Assembly (NCBI GenBank): GCA_003062205.1
Contig: PQCP01000082.1
Coordinates: forward strand, 1-32,237
Source: Candidatus Sedimenticola endophacoides
Lineage (GTDB): Bacteria; Pseudomonadota; Gammaproteobacteria; Chromatiales; Chromatiaceae
Reading direction: 5' to 3'
DNA: 32,237 nucleotides
The translations under genes and the position numbers were made by a program. How positions within the stretch are numbered: position 1 is the stretch's first letter; the number at the start of each line of letters is the position of its first letter. Below are positions 6,226-14,495 of this stretch, piece after piece. The notes beneath the pieces were generated by a model, which was given only the letters and a program-made list of their open reading frames with translations, was not told where the DNA came from and did no database searches.

Positions 6226-8952
6226 TCAGGGCCAGGTAACGATAGCCCTCGGGGCGTCGATGCCGCGCAGACGGCTGAGAAACAGCATCTCGCCGAGATG
6301 GAGACGGGCGGCCTGGTTTTCCGCCTCCAGGTCGAGGGGGATGCGCTTGGCGATGCGCACCTCGCGCACCACACGGTCACCGCCCGAGAGCAGACGGGAT
6401 ACCGCGCCGTCGTAGGGGATCAGCTTGGCGCCCGCCCGCCAGCTCACCTGCTCGGGGGAGGCGACGCGGTCGCCCGCGACCAGAGGCGGAAACTCGACCT
6501 CTTCGGCGGCGGAGAAGAGCCGGCTTTTCCCCGCCTCGTCGCGGTGATTCACCGCCACGCGCAGGATGCTCCTGCGCGCCGGGGGTGGCGCACCGAGGAT
6601 CTCCCCGCCAAGGGTCTCGAAAAAACGATCAAGGTCGTCCAGCCCGGGAGCGATAACGGCGCGGCCGCCGCTGCTCTGCGCCGCGTGCCCGAACACCCCG
6701 TCGGTGTCCTCCTCCACCATCCCCACCCAGAGGCTGGAGATGTTGGCATCCTTGAGTTGGCCGAGGAACAGCTCGAACTGCTCCTGCTCAGTGTCGTCCA
6801 CCCGCAGGGCGGCATCGGTCAGGTAGACCAGGGTGCGGTGGGTGGAGGGCACCGCCTCCAGGGTCTTCAACGCCATCTCCACGGAGCCGAGGATGTCGGT
6901 GGAACCCGCCCCCTCCATGGCGGCAAGGGCGCGCAGCTGCGCCGCCTTGTCACGGGTCATCACCTGCCGGATCTGGCTGTCGCCCGAGAAGGTCATCACC
7001 TGAACCAGGTACTCCGGCGGCAGGCCCTCCACGAAACGGCGCATGATCTGACGCACCTTCTCAATGCGGTAGCCGGAGCCCGCGCCCGCCTCGGGGTCGG
7101 TGTCCATCGAGCCGCTGTTGTCCACCACCAGACTCAACACCGGCTGGTTGCCCGCCATGGCCTTGCGGGGGCGCTGGTAGCTGATGCGGTACTGGCTGCC
7201 GAGATTGTCCCGCACCCGGTCAAAGACCGCCGCAAGCCCCTGGGGATCGTCGGCGGTGTAGTATTCACCACCGCTGAGGGCGGCCACCCGGCCCAGGGTG
7301 TTGACGTCGGAGTTGGCGCCGAAACCGATGGTAAAGACGGGTATGTCGCTCGCCGCCACCCGCTCCAGCACCTCCTCCCGGGTCGCCACACTGCCGGGGC
7401 CGGTGTCGTCATGGTTGGCGTCCACGCCATCGGTAAACAGCACCAGGGCGGGCCGGTCCTTGCCCTCCAGGCCGTTCAGCCCCTCCAGCAGGGTGTCGTA
7501 CAGGGCGGTGGCGCCGTTGGCCCTGATCTTCCGTAAGGCATCCAGCAGGCCCTTCCGGTCCTTCGCTCGGAGCTGCCTCGGCTTGGTATCGAAGTCGATG
7601 ACCGAGACCCTGGCATCCTCCGGAAGCGACCGGACAAACCCGGCGGTGGCGGCGAGCGCCCCCTCCATCTGCCCCTTCATGGAACCCGAGGAGTCGAGCA
7701 GCACCACCACATCGAGGGGGGTCTCGATGCGTTCAATCGAGGTGATGCGCCCCGGCGCCCCCGACTCAATCACCCGGGTGTTGCCCGGCTCGGGGACCAC
7801 ACGGGCACGTTCAGAACCAAGAAGTGAGATATCCACCACCGCCTCGGCGGCCTCCGCGCGGCTGCCAAGGATCTCCAGCCGCCCGCCGCCCTCCTCGGCA
7901 AAGGCCTCGGCCAGGGAATCCGGCCAATCCAGCTCCGTAATCTCCCCCGGCTGCACCGGCACCAGGTGGGACTCCACAAAGGTGACGCTCTGCTCCCGGT
8001 TGGGATTCACCCTGACCTTCCACAACCCGGGAGGCAACCAGAAAACCGCCTCCCCCTGGGGGTTCTTGTCTCCGATTTGATCGCTGCCGTAGAACCCCGG
8101 ATGCCGGTATTGACCATCGAACTCCGGCAACGCCTGGGCCGCGCCGTAGGGGACATTGCGCAACAACAGTCCGCCCAGGGTCTCGCCCTCGCGCACCTGC
8201 GGCAACGCCGGACCGTCCCCACGCAGCGTCACGGTCACCGCATGCTCGCCCGCCCCCTGATTGAGATAGGCGGTCCAGCGGTAGCGCCCCTTGAACTGGG
8301 GGATACCGTAAAGTTCATGTAGTGGTCCATGCTCCTGGTGGCATACGTGGCTGTAATCGATGGTATGCCGCAGTTCACCGCCCTCGCGTAGCCATACCCC
8401 CTTGAAGTCGATCGCCCCACCGGCGCTGCGTACATCCATCCGTTGAAAACGCTCGCCCGGGTGTTCGGTGTAAAAGGTGAACTCATTGCGCTCCCCGTCA
8501 TCCAGGGTAAAGGTCATGGACGCCTCTGGAAGCAGCATCCGCTCCCGCACCAGGGAGACATGGACCGAATCGGGAGCGAGTGAAATGCGCATCCACAACC
8601 GGCTGTCGTCGGATTCGTCCAACCTTGCGAGCAGCAGATCCTCATCCCCGCGCAGGAGGGTGGCCCCGGCCTGTTCGATACGCTGGACCAGGAGCGGACG
8701 CCCCTCCTCCCGCCCCGGCCATGGATACGAATAGCTCCAGTGGGCGCCATAGACCTCGCAGGCCCGGTCGGCCTGAGCCTCCCCCCCGCACAGGAAGGTG
8801 TCGAAGTTGGTAGGGGAAAAAGCGATATCATAAGGCTCGACACCCTCATCGGCGGGAATAAAGGGGATCGGCGGTGTCTCTGCCGGGGCCAGCGCCGGAA
8901 ACAACAGGAGGAGCATCAGAAAAAAAGGTATGGAAAGTGTTGTCGATCTCAT
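6226..8952 (-). CDS. N-terminal part of the giant exported protein with two VWA domains
   Basis: Begins with a signal peptide (hydrophobic residues 8-22, cleavage near APA-ET), so the protein is exported. Two von Willebrand A domains follow. The first (about 413-590) has MIDAS residues DSSGS at 420-424, Thr482 and Asp508; the second (about 605-785) has DNSGS at 611-615, Thr685 and Asp713. Both look able to bind a metal ion and a protein ligand. Residues 25-400 are unrecognised and include four or more cysteines. GAGG eight bases before the ATG supports the start at 8952. The frame ends soon after 6251-6254, where one missing C in a CCCC run would explain the break; the full gene would be about 2032 residues. 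Family unknown; a role in surface or periplasmic protein binding is inference. Confidence 0.75.
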   Translation of the reverse strand: MRSTTLSIPFFLMLLLLFPALAPAETPPIPFIPADEGVEPYDIAFSPTNFDTFLCGGEAQADRACEVYGAHWSYSYPWPGREEGRPLLVQRIEQAGATLLRGDEDLLLARLDESDDSRLWMRISLAPDSVHVSLVRERMLLPEASMTFTLDDGERNEFTFYTEHPGERFQRMDVRSAGGAIDFKGVWLREGGELRHTIDYSHVCHQEHGPLHELYGIPQFKGRYRWTAYLNQGAGEHAVTVTLRGDGPALPQVREGETLGGLLLRNVPYGAAQALPEFDGQYRHPGFYGSDQIGDKNPQGEAVFWLPPGLWKVRVNPNREQSVTFVESHLVPVQPGEITELDWPDSLAEAFAEEGGGRLEILGSRAEAAEAVVDISLLGSERARVVPEPGNTRVIESGAPGRITSIERIETPLDVVVLLDSSGSMKGQMEGALAATAGFVRSLPEDARVSVIDFDTKPRQLRAKDRKGLLDALRKIRANGATALYDTLLEGLNGLEGKDRPALVLFTDGVDANHDDTGPGSVATREEVLERVAASDIPVFTIGFGANSDVNTLGRVAALSGGEYYTADDPQGLAAVFDRVRDNLGSQYRISYQRPRKAMAGNQPVLSLVVDNSGSMDTDPEAGAGSGYRIEKVRQIMRRFVEGLPPEYLVQVMTFSGDSQIRQVMTRDKAAQLRALAAMEGAGSTDILGSVEMALKTLEAVPSTHRTLVYLTDAALRVDDTEQEQFELFLGQLKDANISSLWVGMVEEDTDGVFGHAAQSSGGRAVIAPGLDDLDRFFETLGGEILGAPPPARRSILRVAVNHRDEAGKSRLFSAAEEVEFPPLVAGDRVASPEQVSWRAGAKLIPYDGAVSRLLSGGDRVVREVRIAKRIPLDLEAENQAARLHLGEMLFLSRLRGIDAPRAIVTWP

Positions 8953-9085
8953 GAGCCACCTCGCGATTTACGCCTTCACACCGCAGGATCGATCATAACC
9001 CAATGCGCCCATGAGATCAGGGACGGCGGCGCACCGACGGAAAGAACAGGGTAAAATGTCCCCCAATCCGGCCTGACGCGAAACG

Positions 9086-9529
9086 ATGAACGATACTGAC
9101 AACCGATTCTGGACCGAAAAACCCCTCACCGATCTCAGCAACGAGGAGTGGGAGGCGCTGTGCGACGGTTGCGCCAAGTGCTGCCTGCACCGTTTCGAGG
9201 ACTCGCGCACCCGGGAGATCCACTTCACCAATGTCTGCTGCCGCTATCTCGACCAGCACAGCTGCCGCTGCAGCGATTACCTGCGGCGCAATGTGAATGT
9301 GCCCGAGTGCGTGCTGATCACGCCCAAGGTGCTGGAGGCACCCTATTGGCTGCCCGAGACCTGTGCCTACCGACTGCTCGCGGAGGGCCGTCCGCTTCCC
9401 CCCTGGCACCCCCTGGTATCGGGTGATCCGGCCACGGTCTTCCGCTCGGGTAACGCAGTCTGCGGGCGGGTCATCAGCGAGCGGGAGACCGATTGCCTGG
9501 AGCACCACCTGATCGACTGGATCCGATAA
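9086..9529 (+). CDS. ycgN: YcgN family Cys-cluster protein (UPF0260)
   Basis: 147 residues matching the YcgN/UPF0260 family throughout. The signature is CDGCAKCCLHRFED (residues 27-40), followed by CCRYLD, a CxC pair (CRC) and CVLITPK. The conserved cysteines suggest an Fe-S or zinc site; the biochemical role of the family is not established. It is divergent from the VWA gene with 133 bp between starts, and is followed after 3 bp by the DUF3549 gene, so the two are surely co-transcribed. The ribosome site is weak. Length is normal for the family. Confidence 0.9.
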   Translation: MNDTDNRFWTEKPLTDLSNEEWEALCDGCAKCCLHRFEDSRTREIHFTNVCCRYLDQHSCRCSDYLRRNVNVPECVLITPKVLEAPYWLPETCAYRLLAEGRPLPPWHPLVSGDPATVFRSGNAVCGRVISERETDCLEHHLIDWIR

Positions 9530-9532
9530 GCG

Positions 9533-10591
9533 ATGAACGACGACACGATCAGCACCATCACCCAGTTTCTGGAATCGGCCGGAGCCCGGCTGTACATCTT
9601 CGACATGGGCCGGCGCATCACCCGCATCGGGCGCGAGGCGTTTCTCCAGTTCGAGCGCACCACCCGCCCCTACCCCTTCCCGATGCAGCGCCAGGCCTGG
9701 TTCGCACTGCTGCTGCGCGACGCCCGGCAACGCCATGAACCTTTCATCTGGTTTTTGCGTTTTCCCCTCGACGAACAGGGCAAGCTGATGCAGGCGGCCC
9801 GCGATGACTTCATGCACCGGCTGGTCGAGCGCCTGGGAGAGCGGCTTCAGGAACAGGACCCCGACGGGCGGCTCGATGCCGCCCTCAAGGACAACCCCTA
9901 CACCTTCAAGCCCCGCGACGAGCGCATGGCGGTGTTCCATGCCCAGGCCAGCCGCCTGCTCGGGCACCCCCCCTCCAAGTTCTTCCAACACGCCGAGCGC
10001 TACTTCAGGGGGGAGTTGGGGTGGGACCAGTGGCCGTTCGTCGGCTATCAGGGGATCGCCGAGATCGCCGCCCAGCAGGCAGGGGGCGAGATCGGCCCGC
10101 TGCTGGCCGATTCCCTGCCCCACCTGCCCGAGCGCCCCCTGGAGGCGCTCTGCCACTGCCTGGAGAACGAGCCGCTGAGCCTGGTGACCACCCAGGCGCT
10201 GGCCAACCGGCTGCAGCGGATCCTGGAGGGGGAACACCCCGATGTCCGGCTGGTGGCCGCCTGCATCCGCGCCGCCAGCAGTTCGGTCTCACCCGCGCTG
10301 AAGCGTCAGATCATGCTCGACGCCCTCGGCCACCCCTGCGCCAGCGCGGTCGAGATCCTGGTCGCCATCAGCGGACGCGCCTGGGAGAGCCTGCTCGACG
10401 CACAGGTTCGCGCCCGGTTCCTGGAGCGCCTGGCGGAGAACAGCGCCGGACAGGAGCTGTTCAACCAGTGTCTGAGCGACCTGCTGTTCATCCCCGGCAT
10501 GCGCGCTCCGATCCTGGAGGGGGTGCGCGCCCCGCAGCGCTCGGAGCGCTTGAGCGAGGCGATCGGCGCGCTGTTCGCCAGCGTCACCTGA
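9533..10591 (+). CDS. DUF3549 family protein
   Basis: 352 residues. The N-terminus ISTITQFLESAGARLYIFDMGRR and the block FPMQRQAWFALLL...PFIWFLRFPLDEQGKL followed by ARDDF are hallmarks of DUF3549, a gammaproteobacterial family of unknown function. The second half is helical and repeat-like (regular LLxxxxL spacing), as in HEAT-type folds. No signal peptide, so cytoplasmic. It sits 3 bp after ycgN and 12 bp before yaeQ, suggesting one three-gene transcript. No catalytic motif is visible. Confidence 0.85.
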   Translation: MNDDTISTITQFLESAGARLYIFDMGRRITRIGREAFLQFERTTRPYPFPMQRQAWFALLLRDARQRHEPFIWFLRFPLDEQGKLMQAARDDFMHRLVERLGERLQEQDPDGRLDAALKDNPYTFKPRDERMAVFHAQASRLLGHPPSKFFQHAERYFRGELGWDQWPFVGYQGIAEIAAQQAGGEIGPLLADSLPHLPERPLEALCHCLENEPLSLVTTQALANRLQRILEGEHPDVRLVAACIRAASSSVSPALKRQIMLDALGHPCASAVEILVAISGRAWESLLDAQVRARFLERLAENSAGQELFNQCLSDLLFIPGMRAPILEGVRAPQRSERLSEAIGALFASVT

Positions 10592-10603
10592 GCCCCTGCC
10601 GGG

Positions 10604-11125
10604 ATGGCGGCCAACAGTACTCTCTACCGGATCCGCGTGGACCTTTCGGATGTGGACCGCGCCCTCTATGAACGCCTCGACCTGCGCCTCGCGCACCACC
10701 CCTCGGAGACAGTGCAGCGCCTGGTCGCGCGCGCCATCGCCTACTGCCTCTGCTACACGCCGGAACTGGAGTTTACCCGGGGGATCTGCGAGGGTGACAC
10801 CCCCGACATCCGGCTGCCCGGGAACCACGCCAGGATGGCGCTGTGGGTGGAGGTGGGGCAGGCCTCGGCCGGGCGCATGGAACTGGCCAGCCGCAAGGCC
10901 GAGCGGGTACGCCTGTTCCCTTACGGTGAACGCCTCCGGGGTTGGGAGCAGACCCACCGGGAGCCGATCTCCCGACTGCCCAACGTCACCCTCACCCCAC
11001 TCCCCCGGGAGCTGATCGAGGGTCTCGCCCGGGGACTGCAACGCAACAACCAGTGGGTACTCACCCTCTGTGACGGCGCGGGCTACCTGGACTGCGGCGA
11101 GGCCAACTACCCGTTTGAGTACTGA
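10604..11125 (+). CDS. yaeQ: YaeQ family protein
   Basis: 173 residues with the YaeQ pattern: STLYRIRVDLSDVDR at the N-terminus, LAHHPSET (residues 29-36), LEFTRGICEGDTPDI and LWVEVGQ. YaeQ proteins have a PD-(D/E)XK nuclease-like fold, and the E in LEFTRG and the D/E around TPDI and LWVEVG are where that core would lie. Function is not firmly known; an early report linked it to RfaH, which I would not rely on. It closes the ycgN-DUF3549-yaeQ transcript, which ends at the hairpin at 11135-11163. Confidence 0.9.
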   Translation: MAANSTLYRIRVDLSDVDRALYERLDLRLAHHPSETVQRLVARAIAYCLCYTPELEFTRGICEGDTPDIRLPGNHARMALWVEVGQASAGRMELASRKAERVRLFPYGERLRGWEQTHREPISRLPNVTLTPLPRELIEGLARGLQRNNQWVLTLCDGAGYLDCGEANYPFEY

Positions 11126-11134
11126 GCGATAAAG

Positions 11135-11163
11135 AGCGGCGGGGGACACCACACCCCGCCGCT
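11135..11163. terminator. Bidirectional hairpin between yaeQ and metY
   Basis: Perfect 10-bp stem AGCGGCGGGG/CCCCGCCGCT with a 9-base loop, between two convergent genes. No T-run on either side, so it may act as an mRNA 3' end stabiliser or depend on Rho. Confidence 0.6.
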
Positions 11164-11190
11164 GGCCCACGTCCTGGAAATCGACGTGCT

Positions 11191-12465
11191 CTACCCGGCC
11201 GTGGCCAGGGCCTGCTCCAGATCGTCGATGATGTCGTCGATATGCTCGATGCCGATGGAGAGACGCACCATGTCCTCACTCACCCCGGCGGCGGCCAGCT
11301 CCTCGGGATTGAGCTGGCGGTGGGTGGTGGTGGCAGGATGGCAGGCCAGGGTCTTGGCGTCACCGATATTGACCAGGCGTACCGTCAGTTTCAGGGCGTC
11401 GATAAACCGGGCGCCCGCCTCCTTGCCCCCCTTGATACCGAACGAAAGGATACTTGATGCCCTGCCGCCCATGTAGCGGTCCACCGCCGCCTTGTCGGGG
11501 TGGTCCTCGAGGCCGGCGTAACGCACCCAGGCCACCTGTTGGTGCTCCTGGAGGAACTTGGCCACTGCCATGGCGTTCTCGCAGTGGCGGTCCATGCGCA
11601 CATGCAGGGTTTCGATCCCCTGGAGTACCTGGAAGCTGTTGAACGGCGAGATGGCGGCACCCATGTTACGCAGCGGCACCACGCGGGCGCGTCCGATATA
11701 AGCCGCCGGACCCAGGGCCTCGGTATAGACCACGCCGTGGTAGGAGACATCGGGCTCGTTGAGGCGGCGGAAGCGCCCCTTGTGCTCGGCCCAGGGGAAC
11801 TTGCCGGAATCGACCAGGATACCGCCGATGGTGGTGCCGTGACCGCCCATGTACTTGGTAAGGGCATGCACCACGATATCCGCCCCGTGCTCGAAGGGCC
11901 GGCACAGGTAGGGCGTAGGGACGGTATTGTCCACGATCAGGGGCACGCCGTGGGCGTGAGCCATATCCGCCATGGCGCCGATATCCACCGCGTTGCCGGC
12001 CGGATTGCCGATCGACTCGCAGAAGACCGCCTTGGTGCGCGAGTCGATAAGCGCGGCCATGCCGTCGATATCGCGGTAGTTGGCGAAGCGCACCTCGATC
12101 CCCAGTTGGGGCAGGGTGTGGGCGAACAGGTTGAAGGTGCCACCATAGAGGGTGGAGGTGGTGACGATATTGTCACCCGCCTCGGCGATGGTGAAGAGGG
12201 AGTTGGTGACCGCGGCCATGCCCGAGGCAAGCCCCAGGGCGCCCACACCACCCTCCATCGCCGCCACCCGCTTCTCCAGTACATCGGTGGTGGGGTTCAT
12301 GATCCGGGTGTAGATGTTTCCGGCCACCTTCAGGTCGAACAGATCGGCGCCGTGCTGGGTATCGTCAAAGGCGTAGGAGGTGGTCTGGTAGATCGGCACT
12401 GCGACCGCCTTGGTCGTGGGATCGGGCGCAAAGCCGCCATGCACCGCCAGGGTTTCAATCTTCAT
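11191..12465 (-). CDS. metY: O-acetylhomoserine sulfhydrylase (MetY type)
   Basis: Pyridoxal-phosphate enzyme that makes homocysteine from O-acetylhomoserine and sulfide, so it feeds reduced sulfur into methionine. 424 residues, the normal length. Visible: N-terminal ETLAVHGGFAPD, the YTRIMNPTTDVLEKR substrate/cofactor segment, ASGMAA, the YGGT cofactor stretch, and the Schiff-base lysine in HALTKYMGGHGT. The C-terminus has the TTTHRQL loop typical of the Cys/Met metabolism family. AAGGAG eight bases before the ATG makes the start secure. It stands alone, convergent with yaeQ and divergent from modE. In a sulfide-using organism direct sulfhydrylation is a sensible route. Cystathionine synthase alternatives are less likely given the length. 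Confidence 0.93.
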   Translation of the reverse strand: MKIETLAVHGGFAPDPTTKAVAVPIYQTTSYAFDDTQHGADLFDLKVAGNIYTRIMNPTTDVLEKRVAAMEGGVGALGLASGMAAVTNSLFTIAEAGDNIVTTSTLYGGTFNLFAHTLPQLGIEVRFANYRDIDGMAALIDSRTKAVFCESIGNPAGNAVDIGAMADMAHAHGVPLIVDNTVPTPYLCRPFEHGADIVVHALTKYMGGHGTTIGGILVDSGKFPWAEHKGRFRRLNEPDVSYHGVVYTEALGPAAYIGRARVVPLRNMGAAISPFNSFQVLQGIETLHVRMDRHCENAMAVAKFLQEHQQVAWVRYAGLEDHPDKAAVDRYMGGRASSILSFGIKGGKEAGARFIDALKLTVRLVNIGDAKTLACHPATTTHRQLNPEELAAAGVSEDMVRLSIGIEHIDDIIDDLEQALATAG

Positions 12466-12504
12466 GGATAATCTCCTTGGTCATTGGTACGGTCCTGTTC
12501 ACCG

Positions 12505-12543
12505 CCGGTGTTGCCACACCGGTGGGCGGCGCGCGCACCGCCC
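12505..12543. other. Paired hairpins in the metY upstream region
   Basis: Two adjacent stems lie 40-80 bp upstream of metY: CCGGTGT/ACACCGG with a 4-base loop (12505-12522) and GGGCGG/CCGCCC (12524-12543). Read on the plus strand the second is followed by a T-rich stretch (GGTTTTATTTTTG), so it could end a plus-strand transcript; read on the minus strand both would be in the metY leader. No known riboswitch class is recognised. Confidence 0.35.
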
Positions 12544-12680
12544 GGACGGACCTGGTTTTATTTTTGTCTGTGGTCGCGGAGGGCCGTTACCCCGTCACCA
12601 ACGCCCCGACCATCGGCTGATAGTACGGGAGTTCGGCAGCGCTGAGAAGCGGCCCGGCCCCAACGGCGCGGCTTGTGTAG

Positions 12681-12704
12681 CGTTATTCCCGACTGTATAT
12701 TACG
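12681..12704. promoter_or_regulatory. Possible ModE operator
   Basis: Half sites CGTTAT and TATATTACG separated by 9 bases form an imperfect inverted repeat resembling the ModE consensus (CGTTATAT...ATATAACG). It lies 6 bp before the modE start, where binding would block the gene, consistent with repression of the mod operon when molybdate is plentiful. Confidence 0.5.
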
Positions 12705-12709
12705 AAACC

Positions 12710-13060
12710 ATGAGCCGGAAACAGCGTACCAGCTACCGCCTGCGGGGACGGATGTGGATCGAGGGGCCGCGGGGCACCTTCCTCGGCTATGGCCGGGTGG
12801 TACTGCTGGAGCGTATCCGCGACCACGGCTCGATCACCGCCGCGGCCCGCTCCATGGAGATGTCCTACCGCCACGCCTGGCAGCTGGTGGACTCCATGAA
12901 CAGTCAGAGCGACACCCCGCTGGTGGAGCGGGCCTGTGGTGGCAGAGGTGGTGGCGGCACCCGACTGACCACGGCCGGGGAGCACGCCATCGCCGTCTTT
13001 TGGAGGGCCCACGCGGCATTTCGCGACTATATGGAACAGCAGCCGGAGCCAAGATTGTGA
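12710..13060 (+). CDS. modE: ModE-like molybdate regulator, DNA-binding domain only
   Basis: 116-residue winged-helix protein of the ModE N-terminal type. Recognisable are [20 protein letters not shown], then [14 protein letters not shown] (recognition helix) and the glycine-rich wing [11 protein letters not shown]. Full-length ModE is about 260 residues with two C-terminal molybdate-binding Mop domains; these are absent. It either senses molybdate differently or works with another protein such as the Mop-like domain of ModC. Start is the ATG at 12710; longer in-frame starts further up would run through the operator-like site and lack a sensible N-terminus. Its stop overlaps the modA GTG start (GTGA), indicating translational coupling. 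Confidence 0.85.
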   Translation: MSRKQRTSYRLRGRMWIEGPRGTFLGYGRVVLLERIRDHGSITAAARSMEMSYRHAWQLVDSMNSQSDTPLVERACGGRGGGGTRLTTAGEHAIAVFWRAHAAFRDYMEQQPEPRL

Positions 13061-13812
13061 GCGGCGGCGCGCGTCTGCTGTGGGCGGCGCTGCTGGCGCT
13101 GGCCCTGATACCGGCCCGGGGCGAGGTGATCCGGGTCGCGGTGGCCTCCAACTTCCAGGCCCCGGCGAAGGTGATCGCCGAACGGTTCGAGGCACAGAGC
13201 GGCCACCAGGTGAAGCTCACCGTCGGCGCCACCGGCAAACACTACGCCCAGATCGTCAACGGGGCCCCGTTCGCCGCCTTCCTGGCAGCCGACAGACACC
13301 GTCCGCAACGGCTCGAAGAGGCCGGCATCGCCCTGCCCGGCAGCCGCTTTACCTATGCACTGGGCCGACTGGCGCTGTGGAGCCCGAGGGCGGACATGGT
13401 GGACACCCGGGGCGAGGTACTGGCGCGCGGCGGTTTCACCCGCCTCGCCATCGCCAACCCCAGGCTGGCCCCCTATGGCCAGGCGGCGCGCGAGGTACTG
13501 GAGGCGCGTGGGCTGTGGCAAAGCCTGGCCCCGCGCATGGTGCGCGGAGAGAATATCGGCCAGACCTTCCAGTTCATCGACAGCGGCAACGCCGAACTGG
13601 GCTTTGTCGCCTACTCCCAGATCCGGCCCCCACACGCCCCGGCCGAGGGCTCCCACTGGGAGGTGCCGGCCGCGCTCCACAGCCCCATCGCCCAGCAGGC
13701 GGTGCTGCTGCGCGACACCCCGGCGGCGCGCGGCTTCCTCGACTACCTGCGCGGCGAACAGGCTGCGCGGATCATCCGCGACCACGGCTACCGGCTGCCG
13801 GGAGGGGATTGA
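13057..13812 (+). CDS. modA: Molybdate-binding periplasmic protein
   Basis: 251 residues from a GTG start overlapping the modE stop, with GGAG about 8 bases upstream. A signal peptide ([16 protein letters not shown], cleavage near residue 22) is followed by [19 protein letters not shown] and [15 protein letters not shown], the ligand-binding segments of ModA (Ser in the ASNF stretch and Ser/Thr in the GATGK stretch contact the oxyanion). Further family motifs are [24 protein letters not shown] and [17 protein letters not shown]. It captures molybdate (or tungstate) for the ModBC transporter. Normal length. A longer plus-strand reading frame runs upstream in the same phase, but only the part from 13057 is ModA. 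Confidence 0.92.
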   Translation: MSGGARLLWAALLALALIPARGEVIRVAVASNFQAPAKVIAERFEAQSGHQVKLTVGATGKHYAQIVNGAPFAAFLAADRHRPQRLEEAGIALPGSRFTYALGRLALWSPRADMVDTRGEVLARGGFTRLAIANPRLAPYGQAAREVLEARGLWQSLAPRMVRGENIGQTFQFIDSGNAELGFVAYSQIRPPHAPAEGSHWEVPAALHSPIAQQAVLLRDTPAARGFLDYLRGEQAARIIRDHGYRLPGGD

Positions 13813-13817
13813 AGGAG

Positions 13818-14495
13818 ATGCACCCGGGGGATATCGCCGCGCTGTGGGTCACCCTCAAGCTGGCCCTCACCACTACCCTGGTGCTGCTGCTCGGCGGCAC
13901 GCCACTGGCTTGGTGGCTGGCCCGCACCCGTACCCGGATGAAACCGGCGATCGAGGCGGTCCTGGCCCTGCCCCTGGTGCTGCCGCCAACCGTGATCGGC
14001 TTTTATCTGTTGATCGCCCTGGGGCCGAACGGCCCCATCGGCGGCGCCATGCGCTGGCTCGGCGGCCCCTCCCCCGCCTTCACCTTCAGTGGCCTGGTGA
14101 TCGGCTCGGTCATCTACTCCCTGCCATTCGTTGTACAGCCCCTGCACAACGCCTTCAGCGCCATCGGCGAACGGCCGCTGGAGGTGGCCGCGACCCTGCG
14201 CGCCTCGCCCCGGGACCGCTTCTTCAGCGTGGTGCTGCCGCTGGCGCGCCCGGGATTCATCACCGCCGCCGTACTCGGTTTTGCCCACACGGTGGGCGAG
14301 TTCGGCGTCGTGCTGATGATCGGCGGCAACATCCCGGGCGAGACCCAGGTGCTGTCGATCGCCATCTACGATCACGTGGAGGCGCTGGAGTACACCCAGG
14401 CCCACTGGCTCTCCGGCGGCCTGCTGCTGTTTTCGTTTCTGATGCTGATCGGTGTCTATGCCGTCAACCGCCGCTTCGTGGTGATCCAGCCATGA
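13818..14495 (+). CDS. modB: Molybdate ABC transporter permease
   Basis: 225 residues, integral inner-membrane protein with about five or six hydrophobic segments. It starts [19 protein letters not shown] and contains [15 protein letters not shown], which is very typical of ModB. The permease-ATPase coupling loop is [20 protein letters not shown] (residues about 127-146). Start at 13818, with GGAGGGG 10 bases upstream and a second GAAGGAG directly before the ATG; a TTG at 13809 is an alternative. Five bases separate it from modA. Its TGA overlaps the modC ATG (ATGA). Confidence 0.92.
   Translation: MHPGDIAALWVTLKLALTTTLVLLLGGTPLAWWLARTRTRMKPAIEAVLALPLVLPPTVIGFYLLIALGPNGPIGGAMRWLGGPSPAFTFSGLVIGSVIYSLPFVVQPLHNAFSAIGERPLEVAATLRASPRDRFFSVVLPLARPGFITAAVLGFAHTVGEFGVVLMIGGNIPGETQVLSIAIYDHVEALEYTQAHWLSGGLLLFSFLMLIGVYAVNRRFVVIQP

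Noticed and set aside
12466..12700. SAM or SAH riboswitch before metY
   Set aside because: The hairpins present do not match the conserved cores of those classes that I know.
12410..12709. Upstream extension of ModE to a start at 12410
   Set aside because: The extension overlaps the metY start and the operator-like site and shows no resemblance to ModE. The ATG at 12710 gives the expected N-terminus.
13080..14495. Single long plus-strand protein spanning modA and modB
   Set aside because: Only the part from 13818 is ModB; the upstream part is an out-of-frame reading of modA.
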